From the NCBI GenBank assembly GCA_026874595.1, contig CM049313.1, positions 38,282,659-38,346,658 of the forward strand: DNA of 64,000 nucleotides, in the 5' to 3' direction. This document shows, in pieces, positions 25,690 through 37,162 of this stretch (its first letter is position 1; each line of letters starts with the position of its first letter). The DNA is from Sipunculus nudus (lineage: Eukaryota > Annelida > Sipuncula > Golfingiida > Sipunculidae). The notes beneath the pieces are model-generated. The model was not told the DNA's origin, did no database searches, and was given only the letters and a program-made list of their open reading frames with translations. The position numbers and the translations under genes were made by a program.

Positions 25690-26739
25690 TGAATAAACAT
25701 AACCTAAGAGAAAGGGTTGATATGTTATATTTATATTTTCTTATCTCTGCAATTCATTTAAATACTATATCATATTACACTCTTTTAATATTAGATAATA
25801 ATATATTAATCATATTATATTATTTTACATTGTACTTAATATATCAAGATCATATTTAAAATCATAAATTAAATATATAATATTGTATTTTTTTTTTGTT
25901 ATTTCTTTAGATGATTCTATTTACATAAAACACGTGTTATGTGACGTATAAATTAGTAATTCACAAAACAGTTGGTCAGCAGACAAGCCAACGCTTATTA
26001 AAAAAAAATTGTAATTTCCAGTGGACATTTCTATCAGCCATCACATGCTACACAGTAATGAACAACATTGACTTGATTTGCGCAAAATTAGCTTCATCAG
26101 AAAACTGCGGATGGCAAAAGGTCAAGGACTCTTAGAATAAATTATTTTTCGACTCCGCTTGTTGGAAAATCATTATTATATCCAGTTACACAGGACAAAG
26201 GCACGTCTTGAATAATCATTTGACAATAACCCTTGATATATGAAATGCTCAATCTTCATTGCATATACAGAAGACCACTCTAGCAAATGCTTGCTCGCAG
26301 CCTATGGCTTATATAATTAACTGAATATGACGTGTTTAAGATAAGCATAGGCTGCCCGTGAGATGCATTTTAAATTGTTTACCGAGAATAATAGCTTAAT
26401 ATGCTGAATATTGGTTGAGGTGCAACAGCTGCATTTGATCACACATTTCAAGATCTGTAAAGGGTCAACAGAGGCCAAAATGTGTCAATGTTTAAAGTAC
26501 ATATCTCATTTATATTTTTAAATATCAATATTTCATTCAAAATGGCAAATTTGTCACAGGCCGGTGACAGATTTGTTAATGACAATAACGGGAGTGCAGC
26601 ATGGACTAGCAACGTGTTGGGCAAGATACGCAACTGGTTTTAGATGGGGGTTCGTTACCAAGTTTTATGGTAAACAATGCCTTTTAATGGATTTTCTGGA
26701 TAAGTTTTATAATTTGTATAATGTTTGTTTAACTATTAT
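25690..26739. other. Very AT-rich DNA, no gene recognised
   Basis: The segment 25730-25890 is nearly pure A/T with no tandem order. Short frames at 25941-26135, 26448-26633 and 26564-26782 show no motif. Confidence 0.45.
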
Positions 26740-27340
26740 GGTTACCTACATCTTTGTGCGGTTGATCACTCAATTTTATTAGAAGTGATATACAATAAAT
26801 TCGGTATAACTTGGAAAATTCTTGAATGGTTTAACAGTTACCGAAGACCCAGATCATGTTAAGAGAAAATAGGTGAGAAGTTTTTCAAGTACTTTTTCGG
26901 TATCTCAAGGAAGCTGTGCAGGGCCAAACCTTAACCTTTCGTATGATAGTACAATAGAGGAAGTTATTCAAGGAGGCATCCTACTTAATAGATATGCAGA
27001 TGACCAAACAATTAAGTATTCATGCAACAATCGTCAAGCAGAGAACGCTTCCATCCGAAAACGTGGATGGACTCAAACAGCCTAAAAATGAATAGTTCCA
27101 AGGCAGAATTCGTGATGTTTGGTAACAATTGACATTCATCAAAATGCATATCATCTCAGTTAAATGTAACGGAGAACATGTTGAAGTTTCAGATCCTATT
27201 AAATACTTTGGAGTTTGGCTGGGCAAGCAGCTAAATTTCAAACATCACATTTCATTGTAATGTGGAACTGCAATGCACAAAGGGTGTTTGTGGGACCTGC
27301 GTAAGACAAGAACTCGGTTTACTTAAATAAACATCTTCAC
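26740..27340 (+). pseudogene. Truncated LINE reverse-transcriptase fragment
   Basis: Across small frame changes the plus strand encodes reverse-transcriptase signatures of non-LTR retrotransposons in the correct order. These are VDHSILLEVIYNKFGIT (from about 26762), ILEWFNSYRRPRS, FSVSQGSCAGPNL (about 26895; family pattern S.PQGS..GP), the catalytic-site motif YADDQTIKYSCN (about 26992), and a C-terminal NSSKAEFVMFGNN (about 27090) leading to a KYFGVWLG-like block near 27200. Stops and frameshifts interrupt it and both ends of the polyprotein are missing. It ends against the AT microsatellite at 27350. It resembles CR1/Jockey-type or related LINEs, but the clade cannot be fixed by eye. Confidence 0.8.
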
Positions 27341-27347
27341 ATACACT

Positions 27348-27349
<2 letters not shown>

Positions 27350-27402
<53 letters not shown>
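27350..27402. repeat. (AT)n microsatellite
   Basis: About 52 bp of uninterrupted AT dinucleotides immediately downstream of the LINE fragment; it may have grown from the element's tail. Confidence 0.95.
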
Positions 27403-27405
<3 letters not shown>

Positions 27406-30400
27406 GTATGCTTATTAACCGCACTCATAAATCTAATCTATGTTTAAAGCTGTCTGCACGTGTGTGATTAGGTTAAAGAAACGGGATATGAAAGGCGTCA
27501 GCTTGAACAATTTTCTTAACTTTTCGGAAGAATTTATTAAAATCTGAAATAAACAGGGGTAAGGGCAGTATTTAAATGCATGTTTGGGTTACATAAAAAG
27601 TCATTGACTGACTAGTCCAGGGTTAAAACATCGTCCTTCTGAAGGGCAGTGGTTGTGGCCCGTCCACGGTCGGTGATCTCCTCTCCGGTATCCTCTACCA
27701 ACAGACACTACCTGAGGAGTGCACAGATGTTTATGTTGACCATTTGTATAATCAATGTAGATAGATTAATCTATTATATCTGCAGTAGGAAAAAAACCCT
27801 GGATATTACAAGATGACCAACATAAAATTAGCCCTTATATTACGGCAGGATAAGCTTTACGAACAAAGAGAGAATGATCAGGGTAAATGGGTAAAATAAG
27901 CGTCAGGTGCACATATATGTTTCCGTAACAGGACAAACTCCAATCCTGTAAGATGTTTATATGAGTAAAGTATCACGTAGGAGTGATTATTGTATTCAGG
28001 GGCGTCAATATAGGGGGTGGGATGGGTGGTTTATATACCCCCCACTTTTTAGCAAGGGGGGGGGGGAATGATCAATGTAATCATCCCCCCCCCCCACTTT
28101 TCAGAGAATAATATTATAAAATTGCAAATGAAATATATTAATAAATAGAATTAAAGACTTTGGGTCCATTTACTAAAAAATGTTATATCTTAGAATTCAC
28201 AAAATATCTTAATTTTCTAAAACATTATAACTATTTGAAATTTGATTTCGTATATATATATAATATAATAATTATATATAGTGTGTCACTCAGTTCCAGT
28301 TCCTGTTGACATAATGGCTCCCATTTTGGTTGTACATCAGAGGTACATAATCCAGTTGAATGTCATGCACACTTTTACATGTTCCTAATAACATTTAGGT
28401 GACACATTCCGGCTGTATATTTCGCAATCATCTTTCGGATAAACTCACATTTTTAGAAGATACTAAACAGAACAATTGTGGGAGGCAACTCATCGTTCAC
28501 AGGGTTGATCATAACTTCTGCTGATTACAGATTGAGATTAATAAAATACTAGTAATATTTCGACAAATTAGGTTCGGTCAATAAAAATAAATGGTTTACC
28601 AAGGCAGGACATATCTTGGGTCGCTCGCACGTGTTAGTGTTCGACGTGTTTGTGGACAGTTGTCCAAAACTGGCAGAAAAACAGAGGACCCCATTCAGGG
28701 GTAGCCGTGAATAAACGACTCGGCACATTTTCTACAATGTAAAGCCTACTAGATTTAACTATGTCTACGTCAGAGGGGCTATGGCGCTAACTCATGGGTT
28801 AAAACCAGGTAATGACAGATAAGGGGAAATTAAGGACGTCATAAAGGAACCTCAAAAAGAACAATATTGCATGTTGTTTTTTAAAGATCTGTTATAGCAA
28901 AATAAAGTGAGTTTTTTTTTCGCACACGTCAAAGCCCTTTAATCAAAAGTTTCAGTACACAACAGCCTGTAAGTATTAGGAAGACAAAGGCTAAACACGG
29001 AATTCAAGATTGTTAACTTAAAGAAACAGCGTGACATTATCTTATGATTTTCCCCCCGAGTTATATGTTAATACTTACGAATCACGACGCGGGATGTCTT
29101 CTGACAGCCATTATTTGATTTTGCTTATGCCCTGGCGTGAACGTTTTAAGTCTAGTTTCCGTGATGTTGGTTGGTATCTATGGTATCAGCAGCCTTTCTC
29201 TTTAAAGTCCGCCTCAAAAAAGACCATTTGAAGCGTTTATATTAATGTTTCATGGAATAGCACAATTTGAAATTATTCATGCATATAGATATATTTACCA
29301 TAAACCAATTTTTTTATGTAATTAAATGAGATTTAGATGTACTTTTTATATTTTATTGTCTTTTATGTAACGATTATGTGTGTAACAGCTTGACATTTTA
29401 AACATCTTTAACACTATATACCTATATATGTATTCGATACAACATTATGCCATGTCTAAACTGTATGATGTAAAATTTTATTCATTTTATGTGTAAATAA
29501 CTTTACCCAGGACCCTTTTGAAATAGCGAATTAGCAGAATAGGCTTTCCTTGAAAAATATGTTTGAAAATAAAAAATAAAATATAAAAAGTCTATGATAA
29601 TGTGATAAAGACTTTCTAATTGTGATCTGCAACCAGCTTGCTGTGCTTTTGTTTAATGAACTGATTGCAAGTTCGGCGAGAATGATCACACTGGCTATAT
29701 CATATCTTTGTATTAAGAGTTACATCACTTTCAGTTAGTTGTTCACGGCTTTTTGTTACCCTGTATTGTTAAGATGTACTCTCCTCTGAAAAAGTGGATT
29801 CTCAGTGGTGAGCCATGAACTGCCAATATTTAACTTTCAGCCCAAAATTATGAAACAAATTTGAATTACGAAATTATCACTATCACTTCCTCCATCTGCT
29901 TTTTGAGCCAACAGGATGGTTCCTTTCGAAGCTATTCCAACAAGGTATTTTAAAGTGTTTTGTGACTTATAACCTCTGGGTTTCCCCTAGATTATTAAGT
30001 CTCGGCATGACAGTACAGCACAACTAGTTCGTAAAGTTGTATCAAGCATTTATGAATTTGAAGTATACATAAGCTTGGTTTGCTCTCTTTGCAGGCATGC
30101 AATTAAATGGAATAGGTGTTTTGCTGTTAACTCTATCAAGTGTGCATCTGAAAGTCTTCTCATCAGTAGAACCTGATCTAAATGTTCATTTTGTAATTCA
30201 AATCACTTCATAATCGTTTTCATCGTTTTTTTCACAACGAGTTTGACAGACATTTTTTTTTCATTATTCGGGGCTTATTCAATTGTCATAAAACCCAATT
30301 GTTAATGTGAACACGTAAAACTCAAATTTTCTTCGAGCGAAAGTCCATGGACACAGGAAGATGCTTTTTGTGACATCAAATTTGCTGTATTAAATTCTAC

Positions 30401-31937
30401 CCCTTGGTAGCCCACACGCTACTGAAATTACATTCAGTCCGTGCGGTAGTTACGTAAAATGTAGACATGCAAGACATGGTGCGATATAATCATCCAGGCG
30501 TTATTATTTGAAACGACAGATAATGTATTGTGATACAGAGGGAATAATTGGCGTGTCTGTTGACGTCAGCAGGAATTACTTGCGGATGTTGTTTTGCGCA
30601 TGCGTAAGCTCTGACAGTTAACCGGTGTCCCTTTTGACTGAAGTTTCATACACACTTAAAATATGGAACTTCATTTACTCTAAATTCATAATTAATAAAC
30701 TTAGACCAAAACCTATTTCTAGGTAGCATATCTTTAATGCTAACATTAACTATAACATTGAAAATGGAATTAATGCGTCTTAATTGTGTTAGCTTAAAGT
30801 ATTGTTGTTACTCTTAGTCTATTTAGTCTGTTATAAATTTTCCCGTTTATTATATAATATACGGTCAATATGTCTATAATGGTAATTTTTTACAGTCCCG
30901 AATTTTCGAAAGTTACAGTTCATTATCATTTTCTTGTTAATTACGGTCACTCCTCTATTCCGTATTACGGCCAGGTCTCTTGGTCCCGCAGGCCGGGAAA
31001 CGCCTCATTTATGGTCAGGGGCAGTGACTCTGTGACATGGGCTCAACAAATCGAGCGGCCACTTCTGACCTCAGTATCATTACCCAAGTGTCCGCTCTCT
31101 CATATTCCTGTCTGTTAATGAGTGCCTGGATAAAGGTAACCACTCGACCGTGACTGTGTTGTTTTACACGTAGCCAGCGTCGTACTACCCCACTCAGCCT
31201 CAATAGTACAATAGTAACGTTACGGCATGTGTTCCCACAAGCGTGTATGTTTGGGAATCAGTCGAGCGAGCCGGATCTTAATCAGGGTGTTTGTCATTTA
31301 AGTAACGAATGACAAACCAGCGGGTCCCGATGGTTATGTGTAACATTTTAACCCCCTATCCTGGTCAAGTCCCGATGGTGACCGTAATACAGGCGTTCTA
31401 CCGTATATATATATATATATTCTGAATTCTAGTTGTTTATGCATTGGGATAGGAAATGTTTAAAACCATAATCTGTAATTAAAACATGACTTATGTAGGC
31501 CTGGTAATTTCAAGAGATGTAGACAGCGATTATCCCACGCAAGTCTGATAATCGATTATCGGAAACGAGCACTCACTATTGAAATCTGATTATTGAAAGA
31601 ATGTTAATATCAAATATCCGCAGAAGACTATCGATACAGTTTCGATTTGATTAAAAATTGGGACTGTCAAATTTATATTCCATTTGTTCGAAGCAAGAAA
31701 AAATGATGGAGAAAATTTTGCAATCCTGATGTTTAAAATGAAATAAAATTGTCTTGGAATATCGCAATTTTATAATATCTATCGGCACTGTTTCCCCATA
31801 AAGATAAAGATTGATAATATTGAAAAAATAAAATCAGTTTCCAGTAATATCTATCAAAAATGTTATTTAAATATTGAAAAAAAAAATAACTTCGATTTCG
31901 ATCAAAATTCGTATAAGTACGGTTTCATCGATGAATT
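27403..31937. other. Mostly unique DNA, no gene recognised; inverted G11/C11 runs and small AT repeats
   Basis: A CAGGGGCG-starting piece at 27997 is followed by a run of 11 G (28056-28066) and 18 bp later by a run of 11 C (28085-28095), which could fold back on itself. An AT microsatellite lies at about 31401-31420. The 82-codon plus-strand frame at 30870-31118 and the 66-codon one at 29031-29231 have no recognisable domain. Region 31530-31930 holds several ATCGAT/GATTATC motifs resembling hAT subterminal repeats, without definable ends. Confidence 0.4.
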
Positions 31938-32173
31938 CAGGGGCGGATTTAGAGAGGCGAAGGGGTGCGCCCCCGACTCTTTTTTACCAAAAATAATCTG
32001 GGAAATTAAAAAATAAATATATACTTAATACCGATAAGCATTTTGCGTCTCGCCCCTTTAAGCTTCTGTAATATGAGTTAGTTATAAAGGCTATAGTAAC
32101 ATTGGCGGTATACTTGCTTTTTCTTGTCAGGTTTTTGTTTCCCTCCTCATTACGACCATGTATCCGCCCTAAT
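31938..32173. mobile_element. Short hAT-like MITE (CAGGGGCGG family)
   Basis: Left end CAGGGGCGGATTTAGAG; the right end read inwards is TTAGGGCGGATACATGG, giving an imperfect inverted pair about 236 bp apart, close to the length of the element at 35410. No clear 8-bp duplication. Internal similarity to the other family members is weak beyond the ends. Confidence 0.5.
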
Positions 32174-33233
32174 GATTAACCGACATACTGGACCAGCCAT
32201 ATACGTCGATCATTTTTCCTGTTACCACACATTAAACTCGTGCCAGTCTTTATACTGTCAGTGTTGTCACGACCCCCTCTGGTGGTATTCTTATTGAGGA
32301 AATGGCAACCGAATTAACAAGAGAATCACGAATATAATTCACGTTGATGGGCGTGGTCACTCAAACAGTACCTGTTCTCTGCGTCTACCGGTCAAGCTTT
32401 ACCGCTGGTATAGATTCCTGAAGACTGTCATCAGAGTTCTTTTGTGTAGTAGTTCCGTCCCCTGTCTGATTCATTCTTCCAATTATTTTCAACACATTAA
32501 AATCAAAATGCAAATACCAAAACAACCAAAGTTCAGTTCTGCTTAATATAAAATGAATATTCATCCAGGCCGATATTTGGAGGGGTAAGGTCTTGTGGCT
32601 GTAAGGACATCGGATCAGAAAGGTACGAGTTTATTCTGAAACGAAGTCCAGAATTGGACCCTGACGTACACCCCCCCCCCTTAACGCCTCCTCTGGCAGT
32701 CAAAATTATCCAATAATCAACAGAATTGTACATGAACAGCATATACCTGTACGGTACCTTTAAAAGACCAGGGACGGTGTTAGCATGGCTTTCATTCACA
32801 GTTTTTTAGAATATTGGGTATTTTATCGAGGTCAAGCATGATATCGCTTTACGAAGGTAAAGCTGGTTATATTTCACAACTCTTATGTAACATTTACCTT
32901 GGTGGGTGCTGGTATTTGGGCGTTTAGTCGGGACAAGGCGTCAGTCTGATCTGATGGCTGGAAGAACGGGAGGTGTCACTTTCGTGCTGGACGCTGACGG
33001 GGGATGGGGCGTTGTAGGGGGAGGTGTTTGTGAGACGCGTCAGCGTCCAGATCTGGGTTATATCTAACGATGAAATCTGACAATTACTACACGAGCTCTC
33101 AACCACAAGCATGATATGATTTTTATTTATTCCTAGCCACAAATATAAAGTGCTCGTCACACAGATTCGTAGTGGTCATTTGTTCTTTGCACGGTTCGGT
33201 GGTTTTCTTGAAGGACGACACTCTGAGATTAGT
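32174..33233. other. No gene recognised
   Basis: Contains a run of 10 C (32671-32680). Minus-strand frames of 88 (32533-32799) and 78 codons (32924-33160) lack motifs. Confidence 0.4.
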
Positions 33234-33350
33234 TCATTTCGCTTGTTGATTGTACTTGTCCGTTACCGTTCCTGTTCAATAGGATTTGCATTTCGCTTGT
33301 TGAGTTTGCTTTTCCGTTGCCGTTCCTGTTCAATCGAATTTGTATTTTTG
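33234..33350. repeat. Two-unit tandem duplication of about 58 bp
   Basis: The block CATTTCGCTTGTTGA...TTCCTGTTCAAT occurs twice in direct succession with modest divergence. It accounts for the internally repeated peptide in overlapping frames at 33150-33473 and 33229-33537. Confidence 0.75.
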
Positions 33351-33370
33351 TATTTACACACATATATATA

Positions 33371-33440
33371 TAACATTTTGCCCAGGGGAAATTATTTGGC
33401 CAATCCCGGATTCGAACCCATAGTGGGCGAGCCAAAGTTG
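33371..33440 (-). repeat. Possible tRNA-derived fragment with a B box
   Basis: The minus strand carries a perfect B-box string GGTTCGAATCC (about 33403-33413) in a short GC-richer patch. No convincing A box or cloverleaf is present at the correct distance, so it may be a decayed tRNA-related SINE fragment or chance. Low confidence. Confidence 0.3.
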
Positions 33441-33560
33441 ATATTTTCCAATTTGGATGGCATTGCTTATTAATAGCAGGCATCCATACTTGATCAATCA
33501 GCCATAGAGTGGTGAAAACAGTTTGGGTGGATGCCACCTTAAATGTTTAATTTCAAGGTC

Positions 33561-33721
33561 ATTTCCAAGGTCAACCCGAAAAATTGGTTAGCCAAGGTCG
33601 ATTTTTTTCACTTTTGTAGACACTACATAACTTTAAAAGCCATTTCCACGGTAAAACAGAAAAAAATGGGCCAGCCAATGTCGATTTTCACTTTTGTTGA
33701 CACTGCATAACTTTCAGAGTT
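33561..33721. repeat. Two tandem units of about 80 bp
   Basis: Units starting at 33561 and 33642 share ATTTCCA(A/C)GGT, a GGTTAGCCAA/GGCCAGCCAA block, TCGATTTT, CACTTTTGT(A/T)GACACT and CATAACTTT; a partial third starts at about 33722. Confidence 0.75.
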
Positions 33722-34377
33722 ATTTTCAATGCTTTTTACAATGTCTAGCCGAGCAAAATTGAACCTGATTGGTAACAGTGTTTCCCAATTAATAAAACTT
33801 AGGTATATTCGGTAACCTTAGGCTCAAAGGTATTGTTTGTGTCAAGTGACACATCCACAAGCCCTGTAATAATCTGTCCATTTTTTCTCACATTTAAACG
33901 AATGAAACGTACAACTTTAGTTTTTTTTTGTTGACACAGTAGTGTTTTCACTACTCTGAATAAAGTAATATAGAAATTAGGGTCCTTTTTGAGGGTTCCC
34001 CAAAGTGTCTTCAACATATTTTGAATTGTAACAGAATAAAATGGCAGCATTTTGTAAAATGCTGGATAAAAGCTCCTATAATAGTGAACATGTGTTAATA
34101 ATATGTTTTTGAAGAGAGAGTGGTATTATTAAAGGTAATAGGTGTACTGAAACATTCAAAATTGCTGTAAAAATAACTGCCACAATGGAAAAAGGCGATT
34201 GCTATCATTATATAGTTGTCATCATATAAATGCTCTACTGAAGCATTGTGTGTTCAAATAGGATCATTCGGTGGCATTTATCGTCCACACATGAAACGGT
34301 CGGGGTCACGGTCATATAATAATATGACATTATCGACTTGTCAGTCTTAGCCGACTTAAACACTTTGCGTTCTGCTC

Positions 34378-34850
34378 CTTCTTGCCTGTTCATTTTTGTA
34401 ACTTAAATCGGCTCTTTGCAGAGCATAAACCCAAGCAGTCATAACAGTCGCTAAAAGGTTATTTGTTAAGCATTATTGACCAGTTCCCATCAATCCTGGG
34501 TCGAGATAGCGCAGAAGCGAATCAAGAAGATGGGGGGGGGGGGGGGGGGCCGGATCCCCTTTTCAACAGCCGCATTCTTTTAATAAGGGTTCAGACCAAT
34601 TTCAGCGGCCTGGTGCCCCCCTTTTTTTATGGACTGTTGGACCATTTTAGGCTTTGTCATTGGTCCTACTAGGAAGGACCTCTCCTTTCCTAAATTCTGG
34701 ATCCGCCCCTGGAGCGCACCCTTGTGGAATAGACTTTGGCCAGGGTTTCCTATAGATATATAGCGCAGATGGCGGTCTGAACGGGACGCGAACCTACAAT
34801 ATTGCGGTCACAAGTTCAGCCTCCTAACCGTTACACAACTACGCTCGACA
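34378..34850 (-). mobile_element. tRNA-derived SINE, copy A, interrupted by a MITE
   Basis: Collinear with 61117-61392. Shared blocks in order: AGCATAAACCCAAGCAGTCA, GCTAAAAGGTTATT, the conserved central stretch CCTGGGTCGAGA...GCGCACCCTTGTGG, GACTTTGGCC, GGCGGTCTGAACGGGAC and the tRNA-like end. On the minus strand the tRNA-like part begins at about 34850 with an A-box-like GTAACGGTTAGG and has a B-box-like GGTTCGCGTCC at about 34785-34795. The element is split at 34512-34711 by a CAGGGGCGG-family MITE; removing that region restores collinearity with the other copy. The family name was not recognised. Confidence 0.72.
34512..34711 (-). mobile_element. hAT-like MITE nested in the SINE
   Basis: A 200-bp insertion with ends CAGAAGCGAATC (left) and, read inwards from the right, CAGGGGCGGATCCAGAAT. 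The flanking SINE sequence AGCG is present on both sides (34508-34511 and 34713-34716), with a fifth base differing, so the duplication is shorter than the 8 bp expected for hAT or has decayed. It contains a run of 18 G at 34532-34549. Insertion into the SINE shows it is the younger of the two. Confidence 0.72.
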
Positions 34851-35409
34851 TGAGCTCTTAAGGCTTACACATAAATATGATTAATGGATCAGTTTATGAT
34901 TTACTTGAGGGAGTTTGACAATAAGACGGAGACACAATAAAAACCAGGATCCGGAACTCTGACTGAAAGTGAAGTCGGCGCTCGAGCCAGTCAAAGGTCT
35001 CCGGAAAATCCGGCCCGCAATGGCTCCCTCAGCAACTACAAAATTTGAGAGATTGAGTCAGTATACAGTTAGATATTTATGGCTAAAATAGAAGATACTG
35101 ATAGAGTTGAAGATCGTAGTGAGCGAGGCGGAGGAAGATGGAGAACCCGGAGAGACCTAGGACGGGCCACTACAACCAACTCTCATGGCAACACTTGGGA
35201 TCAAATCCGGGTCGCCAGCTGAGAAGGCCTTGCTGCCAGGTTCATGTCAGATCTGCAGATTTCTCGAGATTTATTTGATAAATAAACAGAAACGACTTTA
35301 ACCAGATTTACGCTTGTTGCACGACACTTGTGTCGATGAGTTTCGGGATTTATAAGTATAATGGTGAAATCCTAGTGTTAAAAGAGATACTTTATTTCAG
35401 AATCATCTT

Positions 35410-35641
35410 CAGAGGCGGATCGAGGATTTTGGAAAGGGGGGGGGGGGGGGTCCAACCCAGGAGGACTAATGAAAAACCTAGAAATAAGGTCAGCGGGTCC
35501 GGAAGGGGGGGGGGGGGGGGGAAGGGGTCCAAGCCGCATGAGTGTTTGACTGAAACCTTAAAAAAAAGGTTGCTTCGGAGAAAAAAGAGAGGGTCATGAC
35601 CCTCTACACCCCATCCCCCACCCCCACCCCTTGATCCACTG
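35410..35641 (+). mobile_element. hAT-like MITE with two long G runs
   Basis: About 232 bp. Starts CAGAGGCGGATCGAGGATTT and ends with a degraded inverted partner CCCCTTGATCCACTG. Two uninterrupted G runs, 15 bp (35436-35450) and 17 bp (35505-35521), lie in the left half. The internal block GGTCCAACCCAGGAGGACTA is shared with the pieces at 24327-24401 and, diverged, at 9301 and 34711. The 89-codon frame across it (35330-35599) is Gly-rich because of the G runs and is not a gene. Confidence 0.65.
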
Positions 35642-36539
35642 GAAATGGTTTTTTACTTGTAAAATATACAAGTTTATCCGGATTAATTAAAAAAATTGCT
35701 ATTAATAGTTTTAATGTAATTATACAGATCGACAAATATAACGCATAGAAATCATTTATGATAAATCTGTAAAATTAATTGGGGTAACTGTTGATAATGA
35801 TTTCAGTTTAGATACAAGCGCCTCCAAAGCAAGTACACAGTCATATGTGCTTCTTGTTATTAGTAATTAATCCATTGAACCAGTCGTGTTGGTATCTGTA
35901 AAACCTTTATCTCCCGTAAACCGCTTTAACGAGTGCCCATTATCTACTATAGTGCTTATGATGATGAAAACTTAGAGAAAAGTGCAAGGTACTCTCTCTC
36001 TCTCTGTCATTTTCAAGGACAAACGGTACAAAATTGGACGGGTATTGTTACATAACATTTATTAAACACTGAAGATCTGGTGGTAAAAGGCCACACATTC
36101 CAGCTGAACATCAAAGTTTCATCTTTTGGTTGCAAAAATATCAAACACTGAAACTTAATTTAGGAGGCAACATGTGTATACCGTGTATGACTATATAACA
36201 TCTTTGGGTAACTAGTTGAGACGGTAGATTCTTAATTTTGTACTAACCCTAGCCTGAAGTATACGCTCCATCACACTCTACTAAGCTCTCGCCGTTTCAG
36301 ATCAGCGTCATACAGCAGCAGAATTACATCCGGGAACATACGGAAACAGCTCGGAAATCCACCAGTATACTTTGTTACAAGAAATTGAAATTAGAAACTT
36401 TCTCCATGACGTTTTCATTATTTTTTTAATTGTCTGATCCTTCTGACTGACAGCATTGTATTCTCAATCATCAATGGTACAATCTGTAGAGGTTCTTCTG
36501 GACCTCTTTCATTTTAAACTTTACATAATTCAAGTCAAG
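35642..36539. other. No gene recognised; possibly downstream part of the Ty3/gypsy remnant
   Basis: No clear motif was found. Since the gypsy integrase fragment reads toward lower coordinates, its polyprotein end, 3' untranslated region or LTR would be expected here, but I could not recognise them. Confidence 0.35.
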
Positions 36540-37162
36540 TAGTGTCTCTTTAATTTCATATGACCTGGGAATTTTGCTCCAAGTGGATTACCTGCAATAA
36601 GCAAAATATCGATACCCTTTTCTTCTGGAGAGAAAGAACGAATTGTAACCTTCCTTTGATATCATCCTCATATGTTCTTACTTTCAGCGAAAAGATTGGA
36701 TTTTGCTAGTCACTGTCCTCCTGTAATGTCAGTCTAAACTGAACATATTTCAGAAGGGCACCTCTTTAGAGTGTTAAAGGGCTTTCGAAGGCCCCAAGTG
36801 GTATGATCGATTTCTAAATCAAAGGAAGTGAACACAAGAGACTCTTGCATAGAACCACCAGCGGTAAACAGTACTAATGGCATCCCTTCGCGAAAATCTT
36901 TGCAGAGTTTAAAATCATTTCTCTAGCATGGATTTCAAAGTCTGATGAAATATCACAAAAGGTTGTTGGATTTCAGGATGATAAACCGAAGCATTGCAAT
37001 GCGTAACATGAAGTTCATAAACAATTTGTTTGCAAACTTTTAAAGTGAAATTTGATCAGTTTAAATTTTTTTCTGGGAATCCCAACAAGGCAAAGATTTT
37101 AAGCAGCGCTTCACTAATGGCTTTTGCAGATATGTTTCTCTTAAGACTGCTTCTGGTACATT

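Noticed and set aside
35000-35230. Possible further tRNA-derived SINE (B-box-like string near 35200)
   Set aside because: The B-box match is poor and I could not find an A box at the right distance or a second copy in the window.
35330-35599. 89-codon Gly-rich frame as a small gene
   Set aside because: The Gly content comes from two long G runs inside a MITE.
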